A stretch of 64,000 nt of DNA from Bacillota bacterium. GTDB lineage: Bacteria > Bacillota > Sulfobacillia > Sulfobacillales > Sulfobacillaceae. The stretch's first letter is position 1. Each line of letters starts with the position of its first letter. Of the stretch, positions 35,057 through 43,202 are shown piece by piece. Under the pieces are notes generated by a model. The model saw only the letters and a list, made by a program, of their open reading frames with translations, made no database searches and was not told the DNA's origin. The position numbers were made by a program, and so were the translations under genes. Location of the stretch: NCBI GenBank assembly GCA_021795465.1, contig JAJYPK010000001.1, positions 1 to 64,000 of the forward strand, read 5' to 3'.

Positions 35057-35714
35057 GCATCGTTTGGAAGTTTTGAGCAATCTCTGTGCACCCTATGCCA
35101 GAATCGCCGACGTGGGGGCGGGTCAGGGCCGTTTAAGCCGAAGGCTAGCGCAAAATGGAGCGATTGTGTGCGCAACCGAACGGACCCGCCATGGAGTAAT
35201 CGAACTGCAACACTACTTGAAGGACACCGCAATTTCGGTCCGCCAAGGGGATGGGCTGGGACCGTTGGTATCTTTTCCAGCGGTCGATGCGGTGGTCATG
35301 GCGGGTATGGGCAGTGTGGTGATCCAGCATATTTTAGAACAGCGTCACCAATTGTCCTATCAGCCCCGATTTGTCATTCAAGTGGTTCAGGGTAGGATTG
35401 CGGTGCACCGCTATTTGCGCAATGCAATGGCGCGCGTGCACGACGCCCACCTGATTCGAGAACGGGGACGCATCTATGCTACGTGGATCGTAACCTTTCC
35501 CGTTACCAGTGGACCCACGGGGGATTGGGACAGTCGTGGATTACTCCAAGAGTTCTGTGCAGACCCCCTGTGGCCGAGTCTTTGTGGGCACGAGGCCGAG
35601 ATCCGCCAAAATCGACTCGATCGACCGCTATCCGAATCCGAGCGTCGCCGTGTTCAACAGGAATTTCAATATTGGCAACACCAATTGCACTGGGCGATCC
35701 TAGACAAACCCTAA
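35001..35714 (+). CDS. tRNA (adenine-N1)-methyltransferase, TrmK/YqfN-like
   Basis: The protein has the SAM-binding motif IADVGAGQGRLSRRL, then QGDGLGPL and a catalytic-region VVMAGMGS that fits TrmK (m1A22 of tRNA in Firmicutes). The true start is uncertain. ATG 35001 is used here, but ATT 35040 has GGGAGAGG seven bases upstream and would give a family-typical N-terminus. The coding region overlaps tdk and is likely coupled to it. Confidence 0.75.
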   Translation: MIALCALNGRGRPITRPLEHRLEVLSNLCAPYARIADVGAGQGRLSRRLAQNGAIVCATERTRHGVIELQHYLKDTAISVRQGDGLGPLVSFPAVDAVVMAGMGSVVIQHILEQRHQLSYQPRFVIQVVQGRIAVHRYLRNAMARVHDAHLIRERGRIYATWIVTFPVTSGPTGDWDSRGLLQEFCADPLWPSLCGHEAEIRQNRLDRPLSESERRRVQQEFQYWQHQLHWAILDKP

Positions 35715-35765
35715 CCGTTTCCGCTATGTTGAGGATACGACTGGCGAGAATCGGTAGGGGAGGAC

Positions 35766-36236
35766 ATGGACCGAATGGAAGAAGAAATTCAGGTATACAC
35801 GGATGGCGCATGTAGTAATAATCAGGCTCCCGGGGGTCAACCCGGAGGCTGGGGCTGTGCCTTTGTCCATGGAGAATCCTTTTCCGGCGCCGAGCTCTTA
35901 ACGACCAATAATCGGATGGAAATGACGGCGGTGATAGAAGCACTCAGCCATACCGAAAAGGGTGCGATGGTTGCTATTTTTAGTGATTCGGCGTATGTGA
36001 TTAATGCTTTTGTGCAAAACTGGTTCAAAGGCTGGGAGTCGCGAGGTTGGAAAAATGCCAAGGGTCAACCGGTGGAGAACCAAGACTTGTGGCGTCAAAT
36101 GCGGACGTTGGTCATGGAACGTCGCGTTCGTTGGGTGAAAGTGAAGGGCCACGCGGGTGATGTGTACAATGAAAAGGCGGATCGACTCGCAGTCGATGCG
36201 ATGCACGAGTTAATGACAAAACATGCCAGACGATGA
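35766..36236 (+). CDS. rnhA: Ribonuclease HI
   Basis: The 156-residue enzyme degrades RNA in RNA-DNA hybrids. The four metal-binding acids are in place: YTDGACSNN (Asp13), NNRMEMTA (Glu), FSDSAYV (Asp) and YNEKADRLA (Asp). The catalytic-site histidine is in VKGHAGD. GGGGAGG lies three bases before this ATG; ATG 35775 is an alternative start. Confidence 0.95.
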   Translation: MDRMEEEIQVYTDGACSNNQAPGGQPGGWGCAFVHGESFSGAELLTTNNRMEMTAVIEALSHTEKGAMVAIFSDSAYVINAFVQNWFKGWESRGWKNAKGQPVENQDLWRQMRTLVMERRVRWVKVKGHAGDVYNEKADRLAVDAMHELMTKHARR

Positions 36237-36248
36237 GGAAACTGGCCG

Positions 36249-36277
36249 TTGACGCATTCCTCGATTGGGGAGATAAT
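36249..36277 (+). promoter_or_regulatory. Promoter of the RNase P RNA gene
   Basis: TTGACG and GATAAT are separated by exactly 17 bases. The predicted transcript start near 36284 coincides with the beginning of RNase P RNA helix P1. Confidence 0.8.
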
Positions 36278-36283
36278 AATACT

Positions 36284-36653
36284 CCGATGTGCGAGCTGGC
36301 TAGACGATCGCGGGCATAGTGCCGCAAGGCCATGTCTGAGGAAAGTCCGAGCTGCAAAGAGCAGAGTGCTGGATAACGTCCAGTGGGGAGAACCCTAAGG
36401 AAAGTGCCACAGAAAACAAACCGCCTGGGATGGATGAGAGCTTCCGAGGTAAGGATGAAACGGTGCGGTAAGAGCGCACCAGGGCTCAGGTGACTGACGC
36501 TCTTGGTAAACCCCACTCGCAGCAAGACCTAATAGGGGAAGGATGAGGTTGCTCGCTGACTTCCCGGGTTGGTCGCTTGAGGCCTTAGGTAACTAAGGTC
36601 CCAGATAAATGATCGTTCACGACAGAACTCGGCTTATCGGCTAACTCGCATCC
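36284..36653 (+). ncRNA. rnpB: RNase P RNA (bacterial type A)
   Basis: The catalytic RNA of RNase P, which matures tRNA 5' ends. Conserved blocks are present in order: GCGAGCTGGCTAGACGATCG, GAGGAAAGTCCGAGC (J3/4-P4), ACAGAAAACAAACCGCC, GGTAAACCCC with GCAAGACC, and GACAGAACTCGGCTTATC near the 3' end. TGCGAG at the 5' end pairs with CTCGCA at the 3' end as helix P1. Ends are approximate. It is flanked by its own promoter and terminator. Confidence 0.95.
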
Positions 36654-36685
36654 AAGAAGCTATCCTATACAGGATGGCTTCTTTT
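36654..36685 (+). terminator. Intrinsic terminator of rnpB
   Basis: AAGAAGC-T-ATCCT pairs with AGGAT-G-GCTTCTT around an ATAC loop and runs into TTTT. It begins a few bases after helix P1 closes. Confidence 0.92.
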
Positions 36686-36760
36686 GATTTCCCCCCCCAT
36701 GTAGGCAACCCGGTTCATTTCACAATTTCCGGCAGGGCATTGCTATCGCCCGAGGCTCTG

Positions 36761-37417
36761 TTATCGAGCCACGTGGGTATACCACTCGTCAAGATCGACC
36801 AGGCCACTTATGCCATCCACATGGCCCTGATCCCCATATTGCCATGCGGTCCAACGGTTCCAACCACCCACCGTCGGTGGGGCTGACCGCGCATTGTAAT
36901 AGGCGATCCACAGGGGACGTTGACTAAGCGCCGTGGTGTTGTCTAAGGCCGTCGCGATAAAATTGGGATCGGAATAGAGCATGGCAATCTGCGTTGGATT
37001 GCGCACCGCGGCATCAACATCGGCGAGCCAGTGCTCCGCCCACAACAGGAGTTGTTGAGGATTTAGGGCGTTATTGGTGGACAGCGCTAATACGGGCGCC
37101 AAGTTGTAGCCTTGGATGCCTCCTGAGCGATCTACGACCTCCAGGAACACGGCCGCTTGCTGCTGAGCGTCGCTGACGATACCGGATTCGGTCGGGCCGC
37201 CTCCCGGCTCGGCATTGTGATAAGCCCCAATGGTGAGCCCGGCATTCCGAGCCTCATGCCAGTTAAAGGAAAATGTGAGGTCTTGAAGTTTCGACCCGCT
37301 ACTCGCACGGATGTAGGCAAAGGATTTTTGGGCCCCTTTGACCTTATCCCAGTGGATATACCCTTGAAAGTCGCTGACATCTATCCCAAATGCATTATAG
37401 GCGTCGCCGTGCTGCAA
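36761..37417 (-). CDS. GH25-fold protein lacking the catalytic acids
   Basis: I start at TTG because AAGGAGGGG lies just before it; the product has 218 residues and no signal peptide. The GH25 (Chalaropsis lysozyme) framework is clear: FGIDVSDFQGYIHWDKVK, FAYIRASSG, IGAYHNAEP, WTAWQYGDQG and a final VDLDEW. The catalytic DxE, normally in a PVLDVE-type strand, is replaced by APVLALS, and the Glu of the ATEG motif is Ser. It is probably a binding protein rather than a lysozyme. The promoter resembles a sigma-E mother-cell promoter. Confidence 0.8.
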   Translation of the reverse strand: MQHGDAYNAFGIDVSDFQGYIHWDKVKGAQKSFAYIRASSGSKLQDLTFSFNWHEARNAGLTIGAYHNAEPGGGPTESGIVSDAQQQAAVFLEVVDRSGGIQGYNLAPVLALSTNNALNPQQLLLWAEHWLADVDAAVRNPTQIAMLYSDPNFIATALDNTTALSQRPLWIAYYNARSAPPTVGGWNRWTAWQYGDQGHVDGISGLVDLDEWYTHVAR

Positions 37418-37450
37418 TTTTTTCCCCTCCTTCAATCTCTTTGATACCGT

Positions 37451-37479
37451 ATTGTATGGGAAATATTGGGAATTGTGAC
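37451..37479 (-). promoter_or_regulatory. Sigma-E-like sporulation promoter of the GH25-like gene
   Basis: On the minus strand CATACAAT matches the sigma-E -10 consensus. Thirteen bases upstream stands GTCACAAT, 6 of 8 positions matching the sigma-E -35 pattern. It lies about 34 bases before the TTG start. Confidence 0.5.
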
Positions 37480-37576
37480 GGTCGGCCACAGATTTCTGGT
37501 TCCCATTCGCCGTTGCGGTATGATTAACGGGGTGGCATCGTAGGGTGCTTCTACATCAGATACCAGAAGGAGAATC

Positions 37577-38134
37577 ATGATGGGAAATTCTGCATTGCTC
37601 GTGATGGATGTGCAAAACGGGATCGTCGAGCGGTACGCAAGTCCCGGTGCCTTAAAGCCTGTGCAAGCCGCCTTACATGCTGCTCGGAGTCATGGAGTTA
37701 CCGTGATTTTTGTCCGAGTGGCGTTGCGGGCCGGATATTCTGATGTGAGTCCCAACAATCAATCTTTTTCGACTATCCGAGAGCGCGGAGGAATGATCGA
37801 AACCGACCCAGAAACCCAAGTGTGGGACGGGGTGCAACCCTTATCCGATGAGGTGGTCGTGGTGAAAAGGCGTGTGAGTGCCTTCGCGGGTAGTGGGTTG
37901 GAGGTGGTGCTCCGTGCACAGTCGATCGACCATCTGGTGTTGTGTGGGATCTCCACTAGTGGGGTGGTGCTATCCACCGTGCGTGAGGCGGCAGACCAAG
38001 ACTATCGGTTGACTGTTCTGTCGGATGCGTGCCTGGATAACGATCCTGAAGTGCATCGCGTGCTGATTGAAAAGGTATTTCCCCGCCAAACCCAAGTTTT
38101 TACCGTCAACGACTGGACTCGGGACTTAAACTGA
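37577..38134 (+). CDS. Isochorismatase-fold hydrolase without the canonical cysteine
   Basis: The 185-residue protein shows LLVMDVQNGIV (catalytic Asp) and VVVVKRRVSAF (catalytic Lys). Where cysteine hydrolases have TxxCV, this one reads GISTSGVVLSTVREAAD, so the nucleophile position is Val. A subgroup of the family with this ISTSGVV motif exists to my recollection, and its chemistry is unclear. The ATG follows GAAGGAG. Confidence 0.8.
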   Translation: MMGNSALLVMDVQNGIVERYASPGALKPVQAALHAARSHGVTVIFVRVALRAGYSDVSPNNQSFSTIRERGGMIETDPETQVWDGVQPLSDEVVVVKRRVSAFAGSGLEVVLRAQSIDHLVLCGISTSGVVLSTVREAADQDYRLTVLSDACLDNDPEVHRVLIEKVFPRQTQVFTVNDWTRDLN

Positions 38135-38243
38135 AGGGGATGATAGGCGGCCATTCATCGAATAGACGCTCCCAAGGATGCCATAAAGTCCGCGTCGCGG
38201 GCGCGGTACGTACGTTTTGAGCCAATCACGAGGGGGGAAACGC

Positions 38244-39599
38244 ATGCGAAGACGTCTTTGGGAGCCTCTCTTTATGGCACGTCAGCTACTCCGGTGGCTG
38301 ATTTTGGGATCGGGAACTGGGGCATTGGTCGGCGTGGTGGTGACGTATTTTTTACAGTTCCTATTTTGGTCGATTCATCTCACCGCGCATTGGCCGCTCT
38401 GGAGTATCGGGTTAGCACTCCCGCTAGGCGGACTGCTGACGGGGGTGTTAATCTATTACGGCGCCCCCGATGCAGCGGGACATGGTACCGAGGCTGTGAT
38501 TCGAGCCGTTCACCAGAAATCCGGAAAAATTAATTGGAAAGTGGCTCCGGTGAAGGCATTGGCGACGGTTACCACGATTGCCGTTGGAGGGTCGGCAGGA
38601 AAAGAAGGTCCCTCGGCGCAGATTGGAGCGGCGGTTGCATCGGCCTTGGCGGATCTTTTGCGTTTTTCGAAAGATGAGCGGCGCCGCATTGTTATCTGTG
38701 GGATCGGGGCAGGTTTTGCAGCCGTGTTTGGTACACCAGTGGCCGGAGCAATTCTTGGCATTGAAGTCTTGGCGATTGGGGATTTGTGGTATGAGATGCT
38801 TTTGCCATCATTCGTCTCTTCTGTTACGGCGTTCGCCGTGGCGCGACAACTAGGACTCACCTGGAACTATCCGTTGCATGGGTCACCGCTATCGCTTTCC
38901 CTGGGATTGTTCGGCAAACTAGTGCTCTTTGGCGTTGCTTGTGGAGTGGCTGCATACGTCTTGGTATTAATGATGGACGGGCTTCATCAGGGTGTGGCTC
39001 GCATTGGTCAACGTCGTCATTGGTGGCCCCCGGTGTTTCCCCTGATAGCTGGTGTGATTTTAGCGATATTGATACTGCTGGTGGGTAGAGAATATAGTGG
39101 ACTATCCTTGCACCTCTTTACGTTCGCGCTGTCCGGTCATATGGTTGGAGCGATGGCTTTTTTCTGGAAAATCGTATTTGTGGCAGTGACGTTGGGACTC
39201 GGGATGAGTGGTGGAATTATCACGCCGCTCTTTGTTATTGGAAGTACGCTCGGGGTCGTCCTGGCGAAAATTTTAGGTATTCCCTTGGGGGATGGCGCTG
39301 CCCTAGGGATGATCGCGGTCACTGCCTCGGGGGCTAACGCGCCCATTGCATCCATTGTCTTGGGGATGGAGATTTTCGGAAATATGTTGGCGCCCGAATT
39401 CCTTATCACGGCCATCCCGGCATTCATCATGATTGGCAACCATAGTGTGTATCCCAGTCAAAAAGTGAAGATGATGAAGTCGCCGTGGGTTCCCATACCC
39501 CTAGGAAAGTCTTTGGAAGAGGCTCCGCAAAAGCCACTCGGAATTCCCTGGACACGCCATCCCGGCGTCGACGCCCAATCTCAGGATCCCGAAAGTTAA
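38244..39599 (+). CDS. CLC-family chloride channel/antiporter
   Basis: I start at MRRRLWEP, which has GAGGGGGG seven bases upstream; the product has 451 residues. GHGTEAVIRA, GGSAGKEGPSAQIGA (the gating Glu in GKEGP) and GIGAGFAAVFGTPVAG are CLC signatures. MSGGIITPLFVIGSTLG and NAPIASIVLGMEIFG follow. It probably exchanges Cl- for H+, useful for acid resistance. No CBS domains are present. Confidence 0.9.
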   Translation: MRRRLWEPLFMARQLLRWLILGSGTGALVGVVVTYFLQFLFWSIHLTAHWPLWSIGLALPLGGLLTGVLIYYGAPDAAGHGTEAVIRAVHQKSGKINWKVAPVKALATVTTIAVGGSAGKEGPSAQIGAAVASALADLLRFSKDERRRIVICGIGAGFAAVFGTPVAGAILGIEVLAIGDLWYEMLLPSFVSSVTAFAVARQLGLTWNYPLHGSPLSLSLGLFGKLVLFGVACGVAAYVLVLMMDGLHQGVARIGQRRHWWPPVFPLIAGVILAILILLVGREYSGLSLHLFTFALSGHMVGAMAFFWKIVFVAVTLGLGMSGGIITPLFVIGSTLGVVLAKILGIPLGDGAALGMIAVTASGANAPIASIVLGMEIFGNMLAPEFLITAIPAFIMIGNHSVYPSQKVKMMKSPWVPIPLGKSLEEAPQKPLGIPWTRHPGVDAQSQDPES

Positions 39600-39746
39600 A
39601 TGTGCAGGACGTAAATGTTTCGAGTCCTCCCAGGAAAAGGTGTACCATGGTAATCGAGCGAGACGTGAAATCTATCCAAACGATGATAGAGCACCGGGAA
39701 ATGGCTGAACTCACGGATTCGTCGAGGGGAAAGGGGTTCGGTGGTC

Positions 39747-42110
39747 ATGCAGGCACCAGGCGCACCAGGAATAGGGACGCATTGGAGTTCCGCCAATAAG
39801 GATGGTGTGGGGACTGCCATCCAGGATGTGTCACGCGTGTGGTTTACGATTGGTCACGGCATTCTTAATGAAGTGTATTTTCCTCGAATGGATATCGCTA
39901 TGATCAAGGACGCCCAATGTCTGGTGCGCCATAGCGATGGTCGATTTTGGGAAGAAAAAATCGATTTGGATCACACCATTGCCTATATAGACGACGAAGC
40001 TCCGGCCTTTCAGGTGACGAGCCGAGAACGCAACGGACTCTTTGTGATCGAAAAGCGGATTGTGGCATCTACTACCAATGACGTGCTGGTGATCCGGATT
40101 GGCATGGACGTGTTGGACGGGGACCCGAATGACTATCGAATTTACTGGATGGTGGCTCCGCATATTGCAAACCAAAGCGATCACCAAAATGCCCAGTTGG
40201 GAAGAATTCGGGGTCAAGTGATCTTAGAGGCTTGGTTTGACAACCTATCACTGGCTGTGGCTACCTCCGTGCCTTTGAAATCGAGCAGTGTCGGGTATAG
40301 TGGGGTCTCGGATGGATGGACGGTCTTAAAGGGTCACGGAGAGCTTGACGAGTATGATGAGGCCACGGACGGCCATGTTGTGCTCACGGGTGAACTTGAC
40401 TGGCAAAAGACGCCCCAACAAACTATTTACGTGGGATTCGGACGCACTCGTCGGGAAGCGCGGTTCAAAACCAATTTGGCTCTCTTGGAGTCCTACGAGA
40501 TTATGGAGCAGCAATACATTAACGGGTGGCATGACTATTTTCAGCGTCTTCATCTGTTGGCACCGGAGCATCGTTGGGCGACGATGCAACGGATCTCGGC
40601 GATGGTGATTAAAACGCATCATGGTAAGCTCTTCCCGGGCGGGATCATTGCGTCCCTTACAGTACCGTGGGGCCCAACAGCGCCTGAAGAGCATATCGGC
40701 GGATACCATTTGGTTTGGCCGCGAGATATGGTCGAGACCTCGTCAGCCCTGATAGCCCTTGGGGATTTCGAAGGGGCCTGTCAATCCCTCAAGTATCTCA
40801 TGGCCACGCAACATGAAGACGGGTCATGGAGCCAAAACTTTTGGATCGATGGCACACCCTACTGGAAAGGCTCCCAATTGGATGAGACCGCATTTCCGAT
40901 CCATCTCGCTTGGCGTCTAGAAACCGAAGGACATTGGCCGTCGGAAGATTCGGTATACCCGATGGTTAAACGGGCCTTGGGGTATCTGGTAGCCACCGGA
41001 CCCGTCACAGCAGAGGATCGCTGGGAAGAAGATGGAGGGTATTCGCCATCCAGTCTAGCCGCCATGATCACGGCTTTAGTGTTGGGTGCTGAACTTGCAC
41101 GAAAGCACCAGGACTTGGTGGTTGCCGACTATGTGCTAAGCGTCGCCGACTATTGGCAACATTATCTGGATGTTTGGACGTTCACCCATGAAGGCAGCGC
41201 CGTCCCGGGTTTTACCGAGTACTACGAACGGATCCATCCCGAAACCGAGGTGGCTCTAGATGGCAACGTCCAGACGGGCTACGTGCCGATTAAGAACCGC
41301 GCACATTTGGATTGGATTGACGAACGTGCCGTCATTGATGGAGGATTTCTCGAACTCGTGCGCTACGGAATCAAAAGCGCGCAGGATCCACATATCCAAG
41401 CCTCGGTAGCTGCCTACGATGCTGCCTTGAAAATTGAGGGACCGTTCGGGCCCCTATGGCATCGCTATAACGGAGATGGCTATGGCGAGGGGCCCGGAGG
41501 GGAACCCTATCAAGGCTCTGGGATCGGTCGGGCCTGGCCCTTATTATCTGGGGAACGAGGGCATTATGCGCTGGCTCTCGGAGAAGACACCGCACCGTAT
41601 CTTCAGGTCATGGCAGGGAGCGCCACAGCGGGAGGCATGATTCCCGAACAGGTCTGGGATGCCCCAGACATTCCCGAAGCAGGACTTCAATTCGGGCGTC
41701 CGACCGGCTCGGCCGCTCCGTTAGTCTGGGCGCATAGTGAGTTTATCAAGTTGCTCCGGAGTTTTGAAGATCAGGTGGGCTTTGAGTGCTATGACCCAGT
41801 CCAGAAGCGATATCGAAACGGATCCGACCCGTATCGCGGGGTCGTAATCTGGCGTTTTAACCATCGTCGACGCCATTGGCGCGAAGGGGATCATGTGGTG
41901 CGGATTGTTGTGGATGCGCCGGCTCGGGTATTGTGGACCAGCGATGGATGGGTTACCCACAGCGAGGCCGTGGCAGTATCCAACGCACTCGGGGGATTCT
42001 GGATTGACGTGGAGGTCGACGCCAGTGATGCCATCGAATTCACCTTTTATTGGACCGCGTCTGCCCGCTGGGAAGGTCTCAATTACGGGCTTATCCGGGC
42101 GTCACAATAA
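39747..42110 (+). CDS. Glucoamylase-type glycoside hydrolase (GH15)
   Basis: The roughly 787-residue protein has an N-terminal beta-sandwich and a C-terminal (alpha/alpha)6 barrel. The barrel shows GGYHLVWPRDMVETSSAL, QNFWIDGTPYW and RWEEDGGYSPSSLAAMI, the last bearing a conserved Glu, matching bacterial GH15 glucoamylases/glucodextranases that release glucose from alpha-glucans. There is no signal peptide, so it probably acts on internal glycogen or imported oligosaccharides. ATG 39747 is chosen for its AAAGGGG spacing. The end overlaps the convergent exporter gene by 20 bases. Confidence 0.9.
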   Translation: MQAPGAPGIGTHWSSANKDGVGTAIQDVSRVWFTIGHGILNEVYFPRMDIAMIKDAQCLVRHSDGRFWEEKIDLDHTIAYIDDEAPAFQVTSRERNGLFVIEKRIVASTTNDVLVIRIGMDVLDGDPNDYRIYWMVAPHIANQSDHQNAQLGRIRGQVILEAWFDNLSLAVATSVPLKSSSVGYSGVSDGWTVLKGHGELDEYDEATDGHVVLTGELDWQKTPQQTIYVGFGRTRREARFKTNLALLESYEIMEQQYINGWHDYFQRLHLLAPEHRWATMQRISAMVIKTHHGKLFPGGIIASLTVPWGPTAPEEHIGGYHLVWPRDMVETSSALIALGDFEGACQSLKYLMATQHEDGSWSQNFWIDGTPYWKGSQLDETAFPIHLAWRLETEGHWPSEDSVYPMVKRALGYLVATGPVTAEDRWEEDGGYSPSSLAAMITALVLGAELARKHQDLVVADYVLSVADYWQHYLDVWTFTHEGSAVPGFTEYYERIHPETEVALDGNVQTGYVPIKNRAHLDWIDERAVIDGGFLELVRYGIKSAQDPHIQASVAAYDAALKIEGPFGPLWHRYNGDGYGEGPGGEPYQGSGIGRAWPLLSGERGHYALALGEDTAPYLQVMAGSATAGGMIPEQVWDAPDIPEAGLQFGRPTGSAAPLVWAHSEFIKLLRSFEDQVGFECYDPVQKRYRNGSDPYRGVVIWRFNHRRRHWREGDHVVRIVVDAPARVLWTSDGWVTHSEAVAVSNALGGFWIDVEVDASDAIEFTFYWTASARWEGLNYGLIRASQ

Positions 42111-42828
42111 GGAGCACGCTTGACAGCAGAATGACACCAATCACCAGGGGACGAAATATTTCCGGGCGGATCCGGCGATGTAGAGCCTTTCCCGTCCAGG
42201 CACCCATGATGATGGCGGGAATCGACGGCAGTGACCACAATAAGGTTTGCCACCCAAGCAAGTGACGGGCCCAAAAGAGGCCAAATTTGGCACCGGTCAT
42301 AATGACGTAGAGCAAGGCCAAGCTGCCAATGAATCCTTCGGGACTGACATCGGGGCTCAGCACGAAAAGCGAGAGGAGCGTGCCGCCAATGTTCGATAAG
42401 GCGCTAACTCCCCCAGCCAGAATCCCGACCGGACCACTTAACCAGGGGGCTAACCCAGAAATACGATGACCGCTAATTCGTTGATAGATCTCATAACTCA
42501 CAAAAACTAGCGCGATAATGGCAATGATCCAGTCTAATCCATGGCCGGAGACCACCACGAGAAAATGGACGCCAACCACGATGCCCAGGAGGACCCAAGG
42601 GAGGGTCCATAGAGCACGACGCACTTTCCAATGCTTACGATAATTGAAGAACGTAATCAACGCATTAACTAAAAACATTGGAGTGCTAAACGATACGACT
42701 TGGCGAGCGGGAAACCATAAGGCCAGCAACGGCATTACCAAAAGTCCCCCTCCGACACCGATGCTGTTGGTGGTGATGGCGGCTAGAAAGCCGGCTGCTG
42801 CCAGCGCAATCATCCACATTATCGCCAT
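42091..42828 (-). CDS. TauE/SafE (TSUP) family exporter
   Basis: The 245-residue protein has seven to eight spans. GFLAAITTNSIGVGGGLLVMPLL and GILAGGVSALSNIGGTLLS are the duplicated family motifs. TSUP members move sulfite, sulfoacetate or other organosulfur anions. Sulfite export would suit a sulfur-metabolising acidophile, but the substrate is not shown. GAGGTGA precedes the ATG. Confidence 0.85.
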   Translation of the reverse strand: MAIMWMIALAAAGFLAAITTNSIGVGGGLLVMPLLALWFPARQVVSFSTPMFLVNALITFFNYRKHWKVRRALWTLPWVLLGIVVGVHFLVVVSGHGLDWIIAIIALVFVSYEIYQRISGHRISGLAPWLSGPVGILAGGVSALSNIGGTLLSLFVLSPDVSPEGFIGSLALLYVIMTGAKFGLFWARHLLGWQTLLWSLPSIPAIIMGAWTGKALHRRIRPEIFRPLVIGVILLSSVLLIVTPG

Positions 42829-42888
42829 AGCTCACCTCAGGGTTTAACGTCGCATATACTCTAGCATATTCAGTGTTCGTACGACGCG

Positions 42889-42923
42889 AAAAAAGGTCCC
42901 GAACCTAGAGCCAGGTCGGGGCC
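42889..42923 (-). terminator. Intrinsic terminator of the cysteine-rich small gene
   Basis: On the minus strand GGCCCCGACCT pairs with AGGTTCGGGACC (one bulge) and runs directly into six T. It lies about 40 bases after the stop of the 53-residue gene. Confidence 0.85.
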
Positions 42924-42964
42924 TTCGAGGGGCTCTTATGAAGTGGGCATTGGTTTAAGGGTGT

Positions 42965-43126
42965 TTAAAGAAAGAAATCTGGGACCCACCACCGTAAGTG
43001 ACACACACAATCATTTTGGCATCGTTGACAAGCGGAACAGATGTCTTCGACGCATAGGGGACTCGAACAATCTAAGCATTCGGCCGTGGCTCCTTGCCCA
43101 CAGGCACAAAGTGGATCTGCGCTCAT
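42965..43126 (-). CDS. 53-residue cysteine-rich, probably zinc-binding protein
   Basis: ATG is preceded by GGGAGG at six bases. The product holds ten Cys in its middle 40 residues (CACGQG, ECLDC, PLCVEDIC, SACQRC, NDCVCH). This is a dense CxC/CxxC pattern like B-box or treble-clef zinc fingers. It then ends WWVPDFFL. A tight terminator follows and a hairpin covers its ribosome site, so it behaves as an independent regulated unit. No family was recognised. Confidence 0.7.
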   Translation of the reverse strand: MSADPLCACGQGATAECLDCSSPLCVEDICSACQRCQNDCVCHLRWWVPDFFL

Positions 43127-43133
43127 AACTCGC

Positions 43134-43154
43134 CTCCCAGTCAGATGCTGGGAG
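43134..43154 (-). promoter_or_regulatory. Hairpin sequestering the ribosome-binding site of the cysteine-rich gene
   Basis: On the minus strand CTCCCAG and CTGGGAG form a perfect 7-bp stem with a 7-base loop. The second arm contains most of the GGGAGG Shine-Dalgarno sequence six bases before the ATG. Translation may therefore depend on melting this stem, by heat or by a bound factor. Confidence 0.5.
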
Positions 43155-43202
43155 ATAGCATGGCACTTTGGGTTATCTGTTATGCAAATTCTGGCATACG
43201 AT

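Noticed and set aside
39647-39799. 50-codon plus-strand frame (MVIERDVKSIQ...) before and overlapping the GH15 gene
   Set aside because: It has a fair AGGAAAAGG site, but it overlaps the GH15 start by 53 bases in another frame and its second half reads like shadow sequence (Arg/Gly-rich).
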